Below, piece after piece: positions 51,601-60,619 of a stretch of 64,000 bases of DNA. The notes under the pieces are model-generated. The model did not search any database. It had not been told where the DNA came from and worked only from the letters and a program-made list of their open reading frames with translations. Each line of letters begins with the position of its first letter. Positions within the stretch are counted from its first letter, which is position 1. Origin of the DNA: Enoplolaimus lenunculus (Eukaryota; Nematoda; Enoplea; Enoplida; Thoracostomopsidae); the NCBI GenBank assembly GCA_030248215.1, contig JASANG010002205.1, positions 62,001 through 126,000 on the forward strand, in the 5' to 3' direction. The position numbers and the translations under genes were made by a program.

Positions 51601-52697
51601 AATCTGTAAAACATTTCAATATAATGGTTTTCGTTTTTATCCTTTTTGAGAAATTTTAGCAATTGAAACTTTCAAAATTGTCCTAAAGCGCCAAATTAAC
51701 CCATCGAAAGCCGGCAGATCCGGAACACATCTGCCCGAGCGGAGGTCGATTTTGGGCCGAAGACGAAAAATCAGACCTCTTTGTTGTACTCTGTTAAACA
51801 GCATAACATAAAACACACTGCAATGATATGCAAAACAGCGCAACAGAGAATGTTATTCAATAGCGATCGGATTGGAAAAACGGCGAACCGTGGAAATTCC
51901 GGTTCCTCAAACCGTAAATTAATAATGAAAAGTATCCTTTGCACGCCGAAAAGTCCCTTTGACAAAATAATATATATGTTTTAGAATTGAACCAGAACAT
52001 AATCCGGAACAATAATACCAAGCAGAAAATACCTATTGCACGTTTTAAGCTATCAAATGAACATTAATGCAATCTGTTTCTTTCACTTGTTTTAGTTCCC
52101 CATACTAGTGGTCATTTGATAGAAGTCAAAAGTTTCACCACACACTACTACTATTTATTTTCCTAAGGTTAAGCTTATTAAAATTATACGTCAGGTTTTA
52201 GGATAAACTTAATTTTTTCTATTTAGGCTGAGGCTTACGCTAAACCTTAGCCAAAGACTCAGCCTAAAATCACAGCCTATATTAGTAATCCAGTTATTAT
52301 GTGGCGGGAGTAGACTTTTAAGCGCGTAGAATTGAACAAGTACACTACAAAACATGGTGAGTCAAATTGACTCTCTCCGAAATAGGCCTTTCCTGACTAC
52401 ACAAACTGAGTCAAAATTCGATTAAATCAGAGTCACATTGAGTTGAATTTGACTCAGGCGGAGTCAAGTTTTGACTCAGTTTGTGTAGTCAGGAAAAGCT
52501 TATTTCGGAAAGAGTCAATTTGACTCACCATTTTTTGCAGTGTACTTTATTTGCAAAGTCTGCGCTTAGAGTAAATGAGATGGAGTATAAAGTACGTCGC
52601 TTGATAAGAACCGCTTACCAGTTTGATGTTCAAGGAACAGAATTGTGACAATCGGTAAAATCCACCAAGATCGATTCGTAATGATTTTACTTGTCAT
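39422..52697 (-). CDS. Secreted ShKT-domain animal heme peroxidase, 8 exons
   Basis: Heme enzyme of the animal peroxidase (peroxinectin/MLT-7-like) group that would oxidise substrates with H2O2 outside the cell, perhaps cross-linking cuticle or matrix (inference). Eight exons join in frame to 831 residues. Order: signal peptide with hydrophobic WWILPIVTILFL (about 1-29, likely cut after VYA); one ShKT domain with six Cys (33-67); a Pro/Gln/Asn-rich linker (about 80-240); the peroxidase domain to the C-terminus. Catalytic residues: distal GQFIAHD (His375, Ca-binding Asp376), catalytic Arg506 in AGDGR, proximal His603 in FRFGHGM, and NIQRGRDNG. The two carboxylates that form heme esters in mammalian peroxidases are Ala374 and Val509 here. 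The F3 element at 50091-50265, one Helitron, two F1 copies and a SINE array lie in its introns. Confidence 0.94.
39652..39855. mobile_element. Family F4 element in the last peroxidase intron
   Basis: GGGCCCGTATTCTCAAATTA at the left and ATTTGAGAATACAGGCCC at the right. The inner CACCTATTACCAGTTGGTGA is shared with the 9655 and 26393 copies. It starts 40 bp upstream (minus sense) of exon 8. Confidence 0.85.
40027..40467. mobile_element. Family F1 element, opposite orientation
   Basis: CTGTAGTGACCCGAACAAGA at the left, TCGTATTCCGTGTCACAACA then G at the right, with TA on both sides. Internal order is reversed relative to 27358-27798. Confidence 0.88.
40627..40648. repeat. Perfect short hairpin, 10-bp GC-rich arms
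   Basis: GTCACCGCCC and its complement separated by GA in AT-rich intron sequence. Function unknown. Confidence 0.7.
40834..41757 (+). repeat. 344-bp tandem array carrying tRNA-like SINE units (2.7 copies)
   Basis: Units start at 40834, 41178 and 41522, the first two almost identical and the third slightly diverged and truncated. Each has a GCATGTGAAACATGC palindrome, GTCGAC-AGATATA-GTCGAC, then GGCTACGTGGCGCAGTGGTA and GAGTTCGATTCCCGC (A and B boxes), and the S1 tail CAGCTGCTTAGTAGAAAGGT. Units 1 and 2 add a second tRNA-like stretch (GTGAGCGCAATGGTAAATTG). Arm pairing is too poor for functional tRNAs. Confidence 0.82.
41761..41885 (+). repeat. CCCGTAGCC-family repeat
   Basis: CCTGTAGCCAACTCACCTTG then CTAGGGGGCTAAAAATTGTT; same block order as 2841-2995. 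It abuts the SINE array and ends about 40 bp from exon 7. Confidence 0.6.
41922..42039 (-). CDS. Peroxidase exon 7
   Basis: Acceptor atttcag, donor ACAG|gtaagt. Encodes VDLIVGASLEEPVNGGMVGP and FKRLREGDR, matching the family block after the proximal site. Confidence 0.95.
42255..42698. mobile_element. Family F1 element in peroxidase intron 6
   Basis: CTGTAGTGACCCGAATAAGA at the left and TCTTATTCGGGTCACTACAG at the right. TA precedes the left end; CA follows the right. Confidence 0.9.
42700..42897 (+). CDS. Unrecognised small Cys-rich open frame
   Basis: Begins at the base after an F1 element and encodes about 65 residues with ten Cys (CIRCRGCGLEGKFCNF, CYKAKCKKCYS), antisense to the peroxidase intron. 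The Cys density is unusual for a chance frame, but there is no signal peptide, splice support or family match. It may be a captured fragment. Confidence 0.25.
42919..43210. mobile_element. Family F2 element
   Basis: CCAAGAGTGGATGATGCATA at the left and TTATGCACTCTTG at the right. CGTTGCGTTTTTG and CCAAAAACGCAACG cores are inverted. Shares the GGTATTCATGTGATAGCGA block with 3635-3950. Confidence 0.8.
43366..44216 (-). CDS. Peroxidase exon 6: main catalytic exon
   Basis: Acceptor atttcag, donor GTTA|gtaagt, 851 nt. Encodes LNENTAFIDASTIYGSS, FLAGDGRANVFVGLAALHTL then FVREHNRL, proximal IFRFGHGMI, and LAAVNIQRGRDNG. The 23-bp tandem array and the Helitron lie just upstream in the intron. Confidence 0.97.
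44245..44423. repeat. 23-bp tandem array next to the exon-6 acceptor
   Basis: About seven units of GTCTGAGAACAATACTTAAT plus TTT, starting 29 bp from the acceptor of peroxidase exon 6. A Helitron is inserted at the far edge and a further unit (GGTCTGAAAACAATACTTAA) resumes at 47310. Confidence 0.9.
44424..47306 (-). mobile_element. Non-autonomous Helitron-like element with central minisatellite, copy 2
   Basis: Same borders as copy 1: minus-strand 5'-TCATATGAACACG and 3' hairpin GCTCA-AGTGC-TGAGC then a T run and CTAG, inserted between A and T of a 23-bp tandem array. The inverted duplication is at about 44424-44600 and 45130-45305, the minisatellite at about 45355-47002, the conserved end at 47003-47306. 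About 145 bp present in copy 1 (16905-17050) is absent. It lies in intron 5 of the peroxidase, on the same strand as that gene. Confidence 0.78.
45355..47002. repeat. 18-bp minisatellite of Helitron copy 2, partly decayed
   Basis: Same unit as at 17060-18494. The left half (45355-46400) has many one-base losses that break the period; the right half (46400-47002) is regular. Confidence 0.9.
47331..48200. other. Rest of peroxidase intron 5, no gene seen
   Basis: A 103-codon minus-strand frame (47516-47827) with a few Cys has no splice support or family match. No repeat border recognised. Confidence 0.4.
48201..48537 (-). CDS. Peroxidase exon 5: distal heme site
   Basis: Acceptor attaccag, donor CCAAA|gtaagt. 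Encodes PNPREVSRGLL, MQWGQFIAHDLTKT (distal His and Ca-binding Asp) and a Cys-rich stretch GCAAGGCCIHNARTTPVCGS. Confidence 0.95.
48878..49108 (-). CDS. Peroxidase exon 4: YRTLDGTCNN
   Basis: Encodes CYHLMYRTLDGTCNNLKMPL, the family signature before the distal site. The start at 49108 (acceptor ttaaag) keeps frame with exon 3. The better-looking acceptor cctcag before 49089 would not, so the border is less sure than the rest. Donor G|gtatta. Confidence 0.82.
49141..49293. mobile_element. Family F5 palindromic element, shorter copy
   Basis: ACACTGTAGAAAATGGGGAG and its complement at the far end, with GAGTCAAGTTGACTC near each end. The centre is about 50 bp shorter than at 5579-5784. It lies 33 bp upstream (minus sense) of exon 4. 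Confidence 0.82.
49558..50082 (-). CDS. Peroxidase exon 3: low-complexity linker and start of catalytic region
   Basis: Acceptor cttttttag, donor GAAG|gtgagc, phase 1 both sides, 525 nt. Rich in Pro, Gln, Asn and Thr (PRFQRTPFQPPQRSTNVQPN), ending in a more ordered ECDRLMRQQPDDMINQVLRA. Confidence 0.9.
50091..50265. mobile_element. Family F3 element ending 8 nt from the exon-3 splice acceptor
   Basis: GCCAATGTTACTTTAAGGGG at the left and CCCTTAAAGTAACATGGGC at the right are inverted. The core has CCTACGCCTAAGCCTAAGCG and GTCATCTAGAATCTAAACC. Only TTTTTTAG separates its end from peroxidase exon 3. Confidence 0.88.
50266..51262. other. Peroxidase intron 2, nothing recognised
   Basis: AT-rich with no gene or repeat border apart from the F3 element beside it. 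Confidence 0.45.
51263..51427 (-). CDS. Peroxidase exon 2: ShKT domain
   Basis: Acceptor tttttgttacag, donor AGCG|gtaaaa. Encodes CVDTDNLCPFWAGVGEC and WMLPHCRVSCNSC, the Cys spacing and WA..GEC core of an ShKT domain. Confidence 0.93.
51428..52341. other. Start of peroxidase intron 1, no gene seen
   Basis: Two overlapping spurious frames near 51640-51980. TTAGGC-like debris near 52220-52270 (TTTAGGCTGAGGCTTACGCT). Confidence 0.45.
52342..52543. mobile_element. Family F5 palindromic element, full copy
   Basis: ACACTACAAAACATGGTGAG and TCACCATTTTTTGCAGTGT are inverted; the arms meet near 52440. It ends 75 bp from the donor of peroxidase exon 1. Confidence 0.87.
52619..52697 (-). CDS. Peroxidase exon 1: signal peptide
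   Basis: ATG at 52697-52695 and MTSKIITNRSWWILPIVTIL, ending G|gtaagc in phase 1, which matches exon 2. A splice acceptor (ttaattcag) sits 4 nt upstream of the ATG on this strand, so the mRNA may receive a spliced leader there. Confidence 0.85.
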
Positions 52698-52700
52698 GTT

Positions 52701-52712
52701 GCTGAATTAAAC
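52701..52712 (-). promoter_or_regulatory. Possible trans-splice acceptor before the peroxidase start codon
   Basis: Minus strand reads TTAATTCAG|CAAC then ATG. A U-rich acceptor 4 nt before the initiator is what a spliced-leader site looks like. A conventional upstream 5'-UTR exon is the alternative. Confidence 0.45.
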
Positions 52713-52849
52713 ACATATCTCGAGGCGAACGTTTTTCAAAATTATATCAGCGCATTAATATTTTAGCATTTTATTGAAGCCAGTTCATCGCTGCAATAGC
52801 TTATAATTGTGGTCGCAAATTAGTTTTAGTAATGCAATGGCAGCCTATA

Positions 52850-52990
52850 AGCACTATTTCTAAGCCTTAGCAGGATAACAAGTCTGTAAATAAGCCAAAG
52901 CTTAAGCTTTAGCAAAATTGATCCGAAAACTACAACTTTTACACTATTGCAGTGTCGCGCGAAATTGAACGCTCCTTAAAGTAACCAGAA
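52850..52990. repeat. Decayed F3 element upstream of the peroxidase gene
   Basis: TTTCTAAGCCTTAGCAGGAT, AAGCCAAAGCTTAAGCTTTA, and the end GCTCCTTAAAGTAACCAG. Confidence 0.55.
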
Positions 52991-53179
52991 CCATGCTTGC
53001 AGTAACATTAATTGTTGATACATTGTAACTTCTTAAAGCTCGCAGTCAAAAATTTGCAGTAGTTGTTTCCCCCTGAAAAAATCGCGCCTCAAGGGAAGTT
53101 TCAATTTTACTCGCAAGTCACGTGTAATATACATACATTAACATTCAGCTAACTCTAGCATGTTCAGCCGGCTACGCAC

Positions 53180-54770
53180 CCGCTTCCCAGTACGTTTTTC
53201 GTCTGCTGTTGATTAATACGGTCTTTTATACATAAAAAGTATGTTTAGCTATTTGGTTATCATATTGAACACTGCAAAATATAGTTCAAAAGTTAACCGA
53301 TAGCAATTAAACTTAAATCAAGCTGTTTCAAGTACGTACGTAAAAACATGAACCGATTCTAGAAAAACCAAAGAAACAAACAATTAATTGTACACATTAT
53401 TATTTCAATGTTAAATTACTGCCCTTCACGTGTTGTTACTGCACTTATACTGCATGCGCGCTAGCTCCAGCAAAAAAAATAAATATAATATCAAAATACC
53501 AAAATATTTAAAATTTTCAACGACAAAACGCACGCCAATACGACGATTTTGTTGTTTTACTCGTTCACTTTCTCTGTTCAAAAATTTTTTCTCTCTTTCA
53601 GATTTCGCTTTCGCTTTAATCAATCAAAGAAAACAACAGCGAGCGCACCATGCGCGTAGCCAGCATTTCAATTACGGAGGGTCTTATCTCATACAATAGC
53701 GAAAACTTCTTTAACCTTAAACTTAATACGACCAGGCTATACTGTAACCTGTTTAAAAGTGCTTTTTTGTCTTATGTCGGGAAATTTCAAGAAGGAGGAA
53801 TATAACACCTGGTTTCGTTCCGTTGTATACGCCCTTGCAGAGCGCTTAATGCTTCATCGTAAGAGATGGCGAAGTTCACGCGAAAAACAAAACATTTCAT
53901 TTTGATAGTAATAAAATGAAGTTACAGTATCGGACTATGCTGACTGTGTGTATTTGTCACTTACTCGCCAAAATCAATGTATTTTTTTGTGCGTTCACAC
54001 CAAGTAAAACGACCTTCACCGAATATAAAATCGACGCATTTAAAATTGTTTTTATTCAAAAATCTAAATTAAAAAATTTTTCATTTATACAGCTCGCGCA
54101 TCAAAACTTTTTTTTTATTCATTCATTCATTTATAAATGAAGCCCGCCGTTTAATTTCGAGGGAGGTCGAGAATCATTTTATATTCTTCATTTTTCAAGT
54201 GATCTACGCGGAAAATGGTAAGTTTTTGCTGATTAATAGTAAAAATTAGGAATAATCTCGAGTATTTAAAGTCCATAAGTTTTTACTTTTCGTTTTTTCT
54301 CAATATATTTTCTTAAAGTATAGCCGTGATTGCATTCGAAAATAATTTACTTGCTATATCACACAGTTCTTGGTTAATTTTGAGTTCCACTTGCTATGCG
54401 CGTTCGGGTACAACCGAAACGTCTGCCTCCGGCTCCTGCAGAAAATCGATTTCCGGCTCCGGATCCAGCTCTGGTAGAGGTTCTGCCGGAGGTTTCGGTG
54501 TTAAGGTTGTAAACTTTTGCATAGTGTTAACACACTTGTTTGTTTGGTGCGTTTTGTTTTAACTTTTGGTACAATTTTGAAGAAAAAAATTGCCGAATTT
54601 TCGCAAAAAATAAGCGAAAGGCCAACAGATTTAACCACACCTTACAGATATTTCATAAAATTAGCAAATTACACATCATTTCAACTACCTAATTTCTACT
54701 CACCTCCGACTTCACATACAGCAAATGTTGACCTCCGGTTCCGGCTAGGGTCCGAAGCCAAGGGGGGATC
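53180..54770. other. Intergenic DNA, no gene confirmed
   Basis: At 54215 GCGGAAAATG|gtaagt looks like a first exon ending at its own ATG, but no following exon was found. A GC-richer stretch with TCCGGCTCC repeats (54411-54500) resembles the CCGGAA-rich elements. Confidence 0.35.
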
Positions 54771-54777
54771 AGGGAAT

Positions 54778-54912
54778 GCTCAGGCCCCTCCTGGAAAAAG
54801 TTTGGCCCCCTAGAAAATTTTCAACTTTACTTGCAAGTCATGAAAAACCCTTGAATGCCTTCCTGACAATTTTTCAGACCCCCTTAGCAAGGTGAGCCGG
54901 CTACGGTCTTGT
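54778..54912 (-). repeat. CCCGTAGCC-family repeat, inverted
   Basis: GGCCCCCTAGAAAATTTTCA and CCTTAGCAAGGTGAGCCGGC are the reverse of the block order at 2841-2995. Confidence 0.6.
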
Positions 54913-57639
54913 TCCGGCTCCGATACTTTTCACCTCCGGTTCCATCCTGGTGTGCACCTGAATTGCCATACTGACGCTTCAATGTTGAATACAGCAAATA
55001 AGTTTTACATTTTTAGCCAGATATAAACCAGCCTGCTATGCTGTTCTCAGTTATAAATACCTACAAGTTGGGCTCGCCTAAACTTTTAAGTTCACTTAAA
55101 GAATCCGGCATTGAGCACATAAGATCGGCTCGTGCACAACTTCTCCCAGATTGACAGTTAGGCTTAAGTTCACTAAAACATTGACCTATGCCTTTGCCTA
55201 AGCCTTTTCTTAGCACAACGTCTTAAGTCTACCTGAATACCGGGAAAAGTACATAAAATAACCTAAAAGCCACCAAAATATTTGATTGGTTAGATTGAAT
55301 CGCTCGTCTGACGAACTTTATTTATCACAAAACATTCAAAGCGACTGGAACCGTTTTAAAAAGCGTCAAAAAATGAACTTGACAATATTCGTAGATAAGT
55401 GTGAGTGAGACTTATCAGCGATATATTGCAGCATTTGAGAGAGTATCCGGAATTCAAAACACTTAATATTCAGTGAACATCTTAATGCATGATCAAAGGA
55501 GGCGCCCAGGTCACACGGGCTCGCAACGAGGATAAAAACCAAAATTTTTCATAAATAATTTAAAATTGCCTTTGGCTTCGTTCTCGTTCGCTTCGCTCGC
55601 GAGTTTTTTTAAACAAATTTCTCCTGTTTTCTCCCGTCAGAAATTTCTGTATTCGCCATTAGACGATCCTGTATACGCTGCAAAAACAAAACACAACAAT
55701 ACAAAAACGTCACGTATCTGTTGTCAAGTTAAGACGTTGCGGAATCGTTATAACCGATTGTCAATTATCAGAACCACTCAAACAATTACGAAAAATTCGA
55801 CAACTTTTCTTTTTAAATCATTAAAATGTGGAAGAAATTAAAACCGTTTTAGACGACGCACAATAATGAAGGTTTTCAATTGTTAATAACAAAGTAAATT
55901 TTAAAACGTTATACTACGCTATGTTTCCGTACCTTGAACTATCGTCGCATTTCATAGCAGATCAAAATACTTAAAAAAACAAAATACTCGGTCACCCCAC
56001 AAAAAACACATCCCTTTCGTTCAACAGGCATTTTTGCAACGCCTGACATTAGCTGGGTTGTAGAAGCATGACTTATATAAGTGAGTTTTAATTCAAGTCG
56101 AAGTTTTCACTTGAGTTTTGTAGTTTTGATTTTGGAACAAGTCTTTTAATTTGCGGCGCTATTCGGTTTACGAAAAACACACGTATACATACCGTCATTC
56201 AATAAAAAATGAAACCTTTATACGAAACTATAACGAACATTACGGCAGTTAGTGTTCGGGTCGAATAAGTTGCAATAAACTTTTCATTTGCAAAGAAATT
56301 GATGCATTGTATAATCGATAAACCGAGCTATTGTTATCGAATTTACAACGCAGCTTATAAAACAATTAAATCTTGGCGCTGTGAAAGATCGCGGCTGGGT
56401 TTCTGAAATCTTTCTTAAGTATTTACTTAACTTACACTTTAGTAATTACTTAACTCGCCGACTTAAATTTATACTTAACATTTGAAAAAAACAATTAACG
56501 GCTACTGTTAGCCATCGTCATAAAAATTAAGTAATACTTTTGCTTTATATTATGGACGCACCATGAGTCTGTAATTTCAATTAGACCACGGTTCATATGG
56601 CGGAACGGTTAATTTGTAATATATCAAATTTAAAAAATGACATAAGTGTTTACTTAACTTAAGCACGCTTTTAAAACCAGCAAAACGGTTCAGTAAAATT
56701 ACTTTTTCAGAAACCCAGCTGACGTTTGTAATATCATCTAAAACTACCTAACATAAAAATGTTCACGTTGCGCAAGAATATTAAAACGACTTAAATTTCA
56801 ACTCAATTGTGCACAAAATTTTTTGCAGTAAAAAAGGAAAACTAGTCATTTTCATTTGAAAATATTATGACAACGATACTTTATTTTGACTTTGCTTTTG
56901 TCCGCTCCATTAAAGTATTTTTTTAAATTTATAGCATCAGTCATAATTAAACTCTTGTTGTAAACTTCTTAATATTTTCTTTTCGTCATCATGAAAATGT
57001 ATTTTCTCAGATTACCTGACGAGCATTTGATAACTAGTTCTAGCAACAAAACTTAACGTAACGCAAACTTGGCTCATTCTTCGACCAGGTAACCGTCTCG
57101 CTTCGAATAATGTTTCGGTGCCGCGAATTATTAAAGAATCGTGTCAAAAATACAAAACGATTTTTGCGCTTTGAGAAAATAGCGTTTGAATGTTGAAATA
57201 GGGTTTTAATAAACGCGTTTTATTTTTTACATGATTCCTAAGCTACAAAAGTACAAAGAATCCGTTGAAAATAAAACTTCGAGGAGCCGATGTGTTACGG
57301 AAAAAATTCCGTTCGAACAGAACTTGATGCTATAACTTCAGAATGACGTTTAATAATGTTTATATAGTTAATGCTGGAATTCTCTATTCTCATACGCATT
57401 TTGGGCAAGTTCTCAGGATACTTTGTTTACTGTAGTTTCATAGCACACATACGGAATTGTTCTATAATTAGAAAATTTGTATATACATATTTTTATGCAT
57501 ACGCTAATCTAGTTGTTAGTGGTCGGTTACCAACGTTCCAACTAGAAATCAGTGAATAAGTATTAAGCAGTGCGACTCAAAGCAATGGAGTGTAGTTTGA
57601 AGCGGCCTCGTCTGCTAACATCACGTATCGGTCAAGTTT
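54913..57639. other. Long AT-rich spacer, no gene seen
   Basis: Only short frames without splice support. An F3-like fragment is present at 55180-55225 (CCTATGCCTTTGCCTAAGCC). Confidence 0.45.
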
Positions 57640-58140
57640 TGTCTTTCAATATCATATGATATTCCCTACATTGTCTGTCAATATCATATGATCATTTTAA
57701 AAATGTGTACTGAGTCAGTTGCCTAATTAGGTTTGCGTATGGTGGAATATCTTATGATACTAACAGACATATGCCGTTAGTATCATGTGATATTACGAGA
57801 CAATGTAAATTACAATACTAATAATATGGCGGGAAATTCAAATTTTGGCAGAAATATTTATAATTTGGCGGTAAAATTATATTTTTGGCGGGAAATTCAA
57901 ATTTTGGGGAAATTCAAATTTGACGGGAAATTTAAATTTTGACCCGAAAATTCAAAATTTGGCGGGAAAATTCAAAATTTGGCAGGAAAATTCAAATTTT
58001 GGCAGGAATATTCAAATTTTGGCAGTGTCTTATGATACGTCTTAATCTACATAATGGAATGTCATATGATACTCCAAATTTTTTTTGCTGAATTTCATAT
58101 CATATTTGCTGTTAATTTGGAATATCATGATATTCACCAA
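57640..58140. repeat. Region of repeated ATCATATGAT motifs around a 21-22-bp array
   Basis: Variants of ATATCATATGATA recur about ten times between 57645 and 58440. In the middle (57825-58022) lie about nine units of GGCGGGAAATTCAAATTTT, loosely spaced. No element ends were identified. Confidence 0.7.
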
Positions 58141-58164
58141 TATGTCTGATTGTGTTACGTGACA

Positions 58165-58351
58165 TTCGAACACTTGGGCCCAAGTATAGAACAGGACCGC
58201 AACAGTAGTATAAGCATATTTCTAAGCCTAAACCTAAGCGTAAGGATGAGCCTATTCCTAAGCCTAAGCAAAAAATTTAGTCTAAAGCTTAAGCAGACTC
58301 TGTTACAGCCCCTCCGGAAAACGATCCAGATCTGTTCTATACATGGGCCAA
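58165..58351. mobile_element. Family F3 element
   Basis: CTTGGGCCCAAGTATAGAAC at the left and GTTCTATACATGGGCCAA at the right. The core has TTTCTAAGCCTAAACCTAAG and CCTATTCCTAAGCCTAAGC. Confidence 0.72.
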
Positions 58352-58524
58352 CACTTGTATGTTGACATGACCTGTGTATCCGGGCTTCGAATAGCAATAT
58401 CACATGATATCCGACTTTTGTCTGCTCGTGTCATATGATGGTAGCAAAAATTTATGTTGATGTCGAACCATCATGTGACAAAAGGTGACCCTACTGCCCC
58501 AGTTATTACGTGAACCCCGCATTA

Positions 58525-58687
58525 ATTCAACGGATAGTTGCAATACCGGATATATATCAGAAACGAATAGTGGCGGAGATCGGTTATAAATAAACAACAG
58601 TCCCTAACCGATTAAAACGGGGGGTATGCCCTGGAGGGTCCAAATAAATATCAATCCCCCGTACACATCTTATTCGAGTCACTATAG
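58525..58687. mobile_element. Truncated F1 element
   Basis: Only the right half: ATTCAACGGATAGTTGCAAT, then AAATAAATATCAATCCCCC, ending CTTATTCGAGTCACTATAG. Confidence 0.75.
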
Positions 58688-60483
58688 TATCTAAATCTTT
58701 ATAAATGCATTTCTTTAATAAATTTATCATTAATTTCTGAGCTTTTTAAGATTAATAGCCTTAAATATTTATATATTCAAATTTTATTGTTCGAAAAGTG
58801 GTTTAATCATACACTTTTCAAAATTTTCCCTGCTACTAATACCAAATAAATCTTCGGGTTCCAGGCTTATGTTCAAACCAGCCAAAACTAGATCCTATAT
58901 AAAACTGAAATTATCCATGCGAAACCTGGTAGTTACAAAAACTTTAACGCTCAACAAAACTATAAGTCTCGATTTATATAACACATTTTAATAACATACT
59001 TTTAAAGACAACAAAGCATTATTAAGCAACATCGTACTTTCTAACTTCACACATATACGATTTCTCGAGGTAATGTCTCATGTTTAGATCAGGGCCATTG
59101 AACGAGCATATTCCTAAACCTAAGCCTCAACGTAAGGATACGCGTATAATTAAGTCTAGGACTGTTTAAGCAACAAATTAATCTGTAGCTTGAAGTTAAG
59201 ATGCCTGAAACCAACATGACGAAAATGGATTTCGCAGCAAGTATATATAACAATTCCACAACAATAAGTAACAAACTGCCAAAGTATAAAAACGATTAAA
59301 CTTAAAGCGGCGGCAATTATATTTTTATATTAGTTACCATACGCAAGCTAAAACAAGGTAGCGACAAAGTTGTACAATAAACTAATCATACTCCGGGAGT
59401 CAGGGCTAACCCCATTTGCCGCCCCTCAAGCATATAGCCCATAAATATAAACAAGTCAGGAATGCAGCATATGAAATACACTAAATATAATTTTAATCAA
59501 GCGATAAACCAAACTTCCTACTTAGTTTAAGCACTAAAAAGAAAACATGTTCCAAACCTTAAAATGTGTAACCAATTAAAACCGTAAGCAGCATTTTAAA
59601 GACAAAACCTAAAAGCTTCCACATAGGTCGTAGGCTCTAATTTGAAACCAATATCTTAAATAACAGTTGCACAAGATCCGTGTGGTAATATTTAATGTTG
59701 AAATACGAACAGCGCGTAAGATATTACGAAATTGCCTTGAACCTACGTAGATGCCAACGGGAAGCAATATTTCCTTCACACGACAATGGTTTCGGATATA
59801 ACGTAAAACACACAATCCAACACAAGAAAATGTTGACAAACTAGCTAAATCTGGTTTATCTTTATGAAATATTAATCTCAAACATAATGGCACAGTAATT
59901 TAAATCACAATTTGAAATAATGGTCAAATCAATAATTTTTGTTTGAATTTGAATTCTGTAATAAAACAATGTAATGCCCCTCTGCATTGAACAGCGCAAA
60001 ATTATGCAATACATAATTCAATGGTATATAAACAGCCGTGGCAAATGCAATAACAGTATGAGTGAGCAATAGATGATACAATGTAAGCGTATGCAATTTT
60101 TTCTCAATGGATTGTAATCTTAGCTAGAGAAGGCTTTTGACTCGCTACGAATCACGGTTAAAGTTGCTACTATACTTTTAATAAAGATTTCTAAATTTGT
60201 TTCCATGATTTTTTCATGCATGTATATATCCGGTCTAGACGATTAATCATAACGAAAAAATAGAACGCAGTCACACTAACTTGGAAAGTAAAACAAATCA
60301 TTTCGAAGCTCAGCACAGGGGAGGCAACAACAGTCAACAATACAGGCTATCGTCCAGTTTTAACAGACGACGTTAAAATTCGTATAGATATATAATTATA
60401 CGTATATATGTATATAACAAATTTCATTAAAATTTTTTTACAACACACATACGAATCATAAATGACATATTCAAATGAATCTG
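58688..60483. other. Spacer downstream of ELOF1, no gene seen
   Basis: AT-rich; F3 debris near 59110-59165 (TTCCTAAACCTAAGCCTCAA). No other feature. Confidence 0.45.
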
Positions 60484-60619
60484 CTAAGCATTCGCCTGTT
60501 CACAAGCGTCTATCCAGTCACTATATACATCAACAGGTTCCGACAAATAAGTGATTGTTGTCTGAAAATCTTCCATACACACGTGACAGCTAATATATCC
60601 AACACAACGTTCTTTATCC
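60484..60619 (-). CDS. ELOF1: ELOF1 exon 2
   Basis: Starts with the G completing Met39, then [20 protein letters not shown], ending in TAG at 60486-60484. Confidence 0.96.

Noticed and set aside
54215-54235. First exon ending ATG|gtaagt of an unknown gene
   Set aside because: No following exon or family match could be found, so it is only mentioned in the spacer entry.
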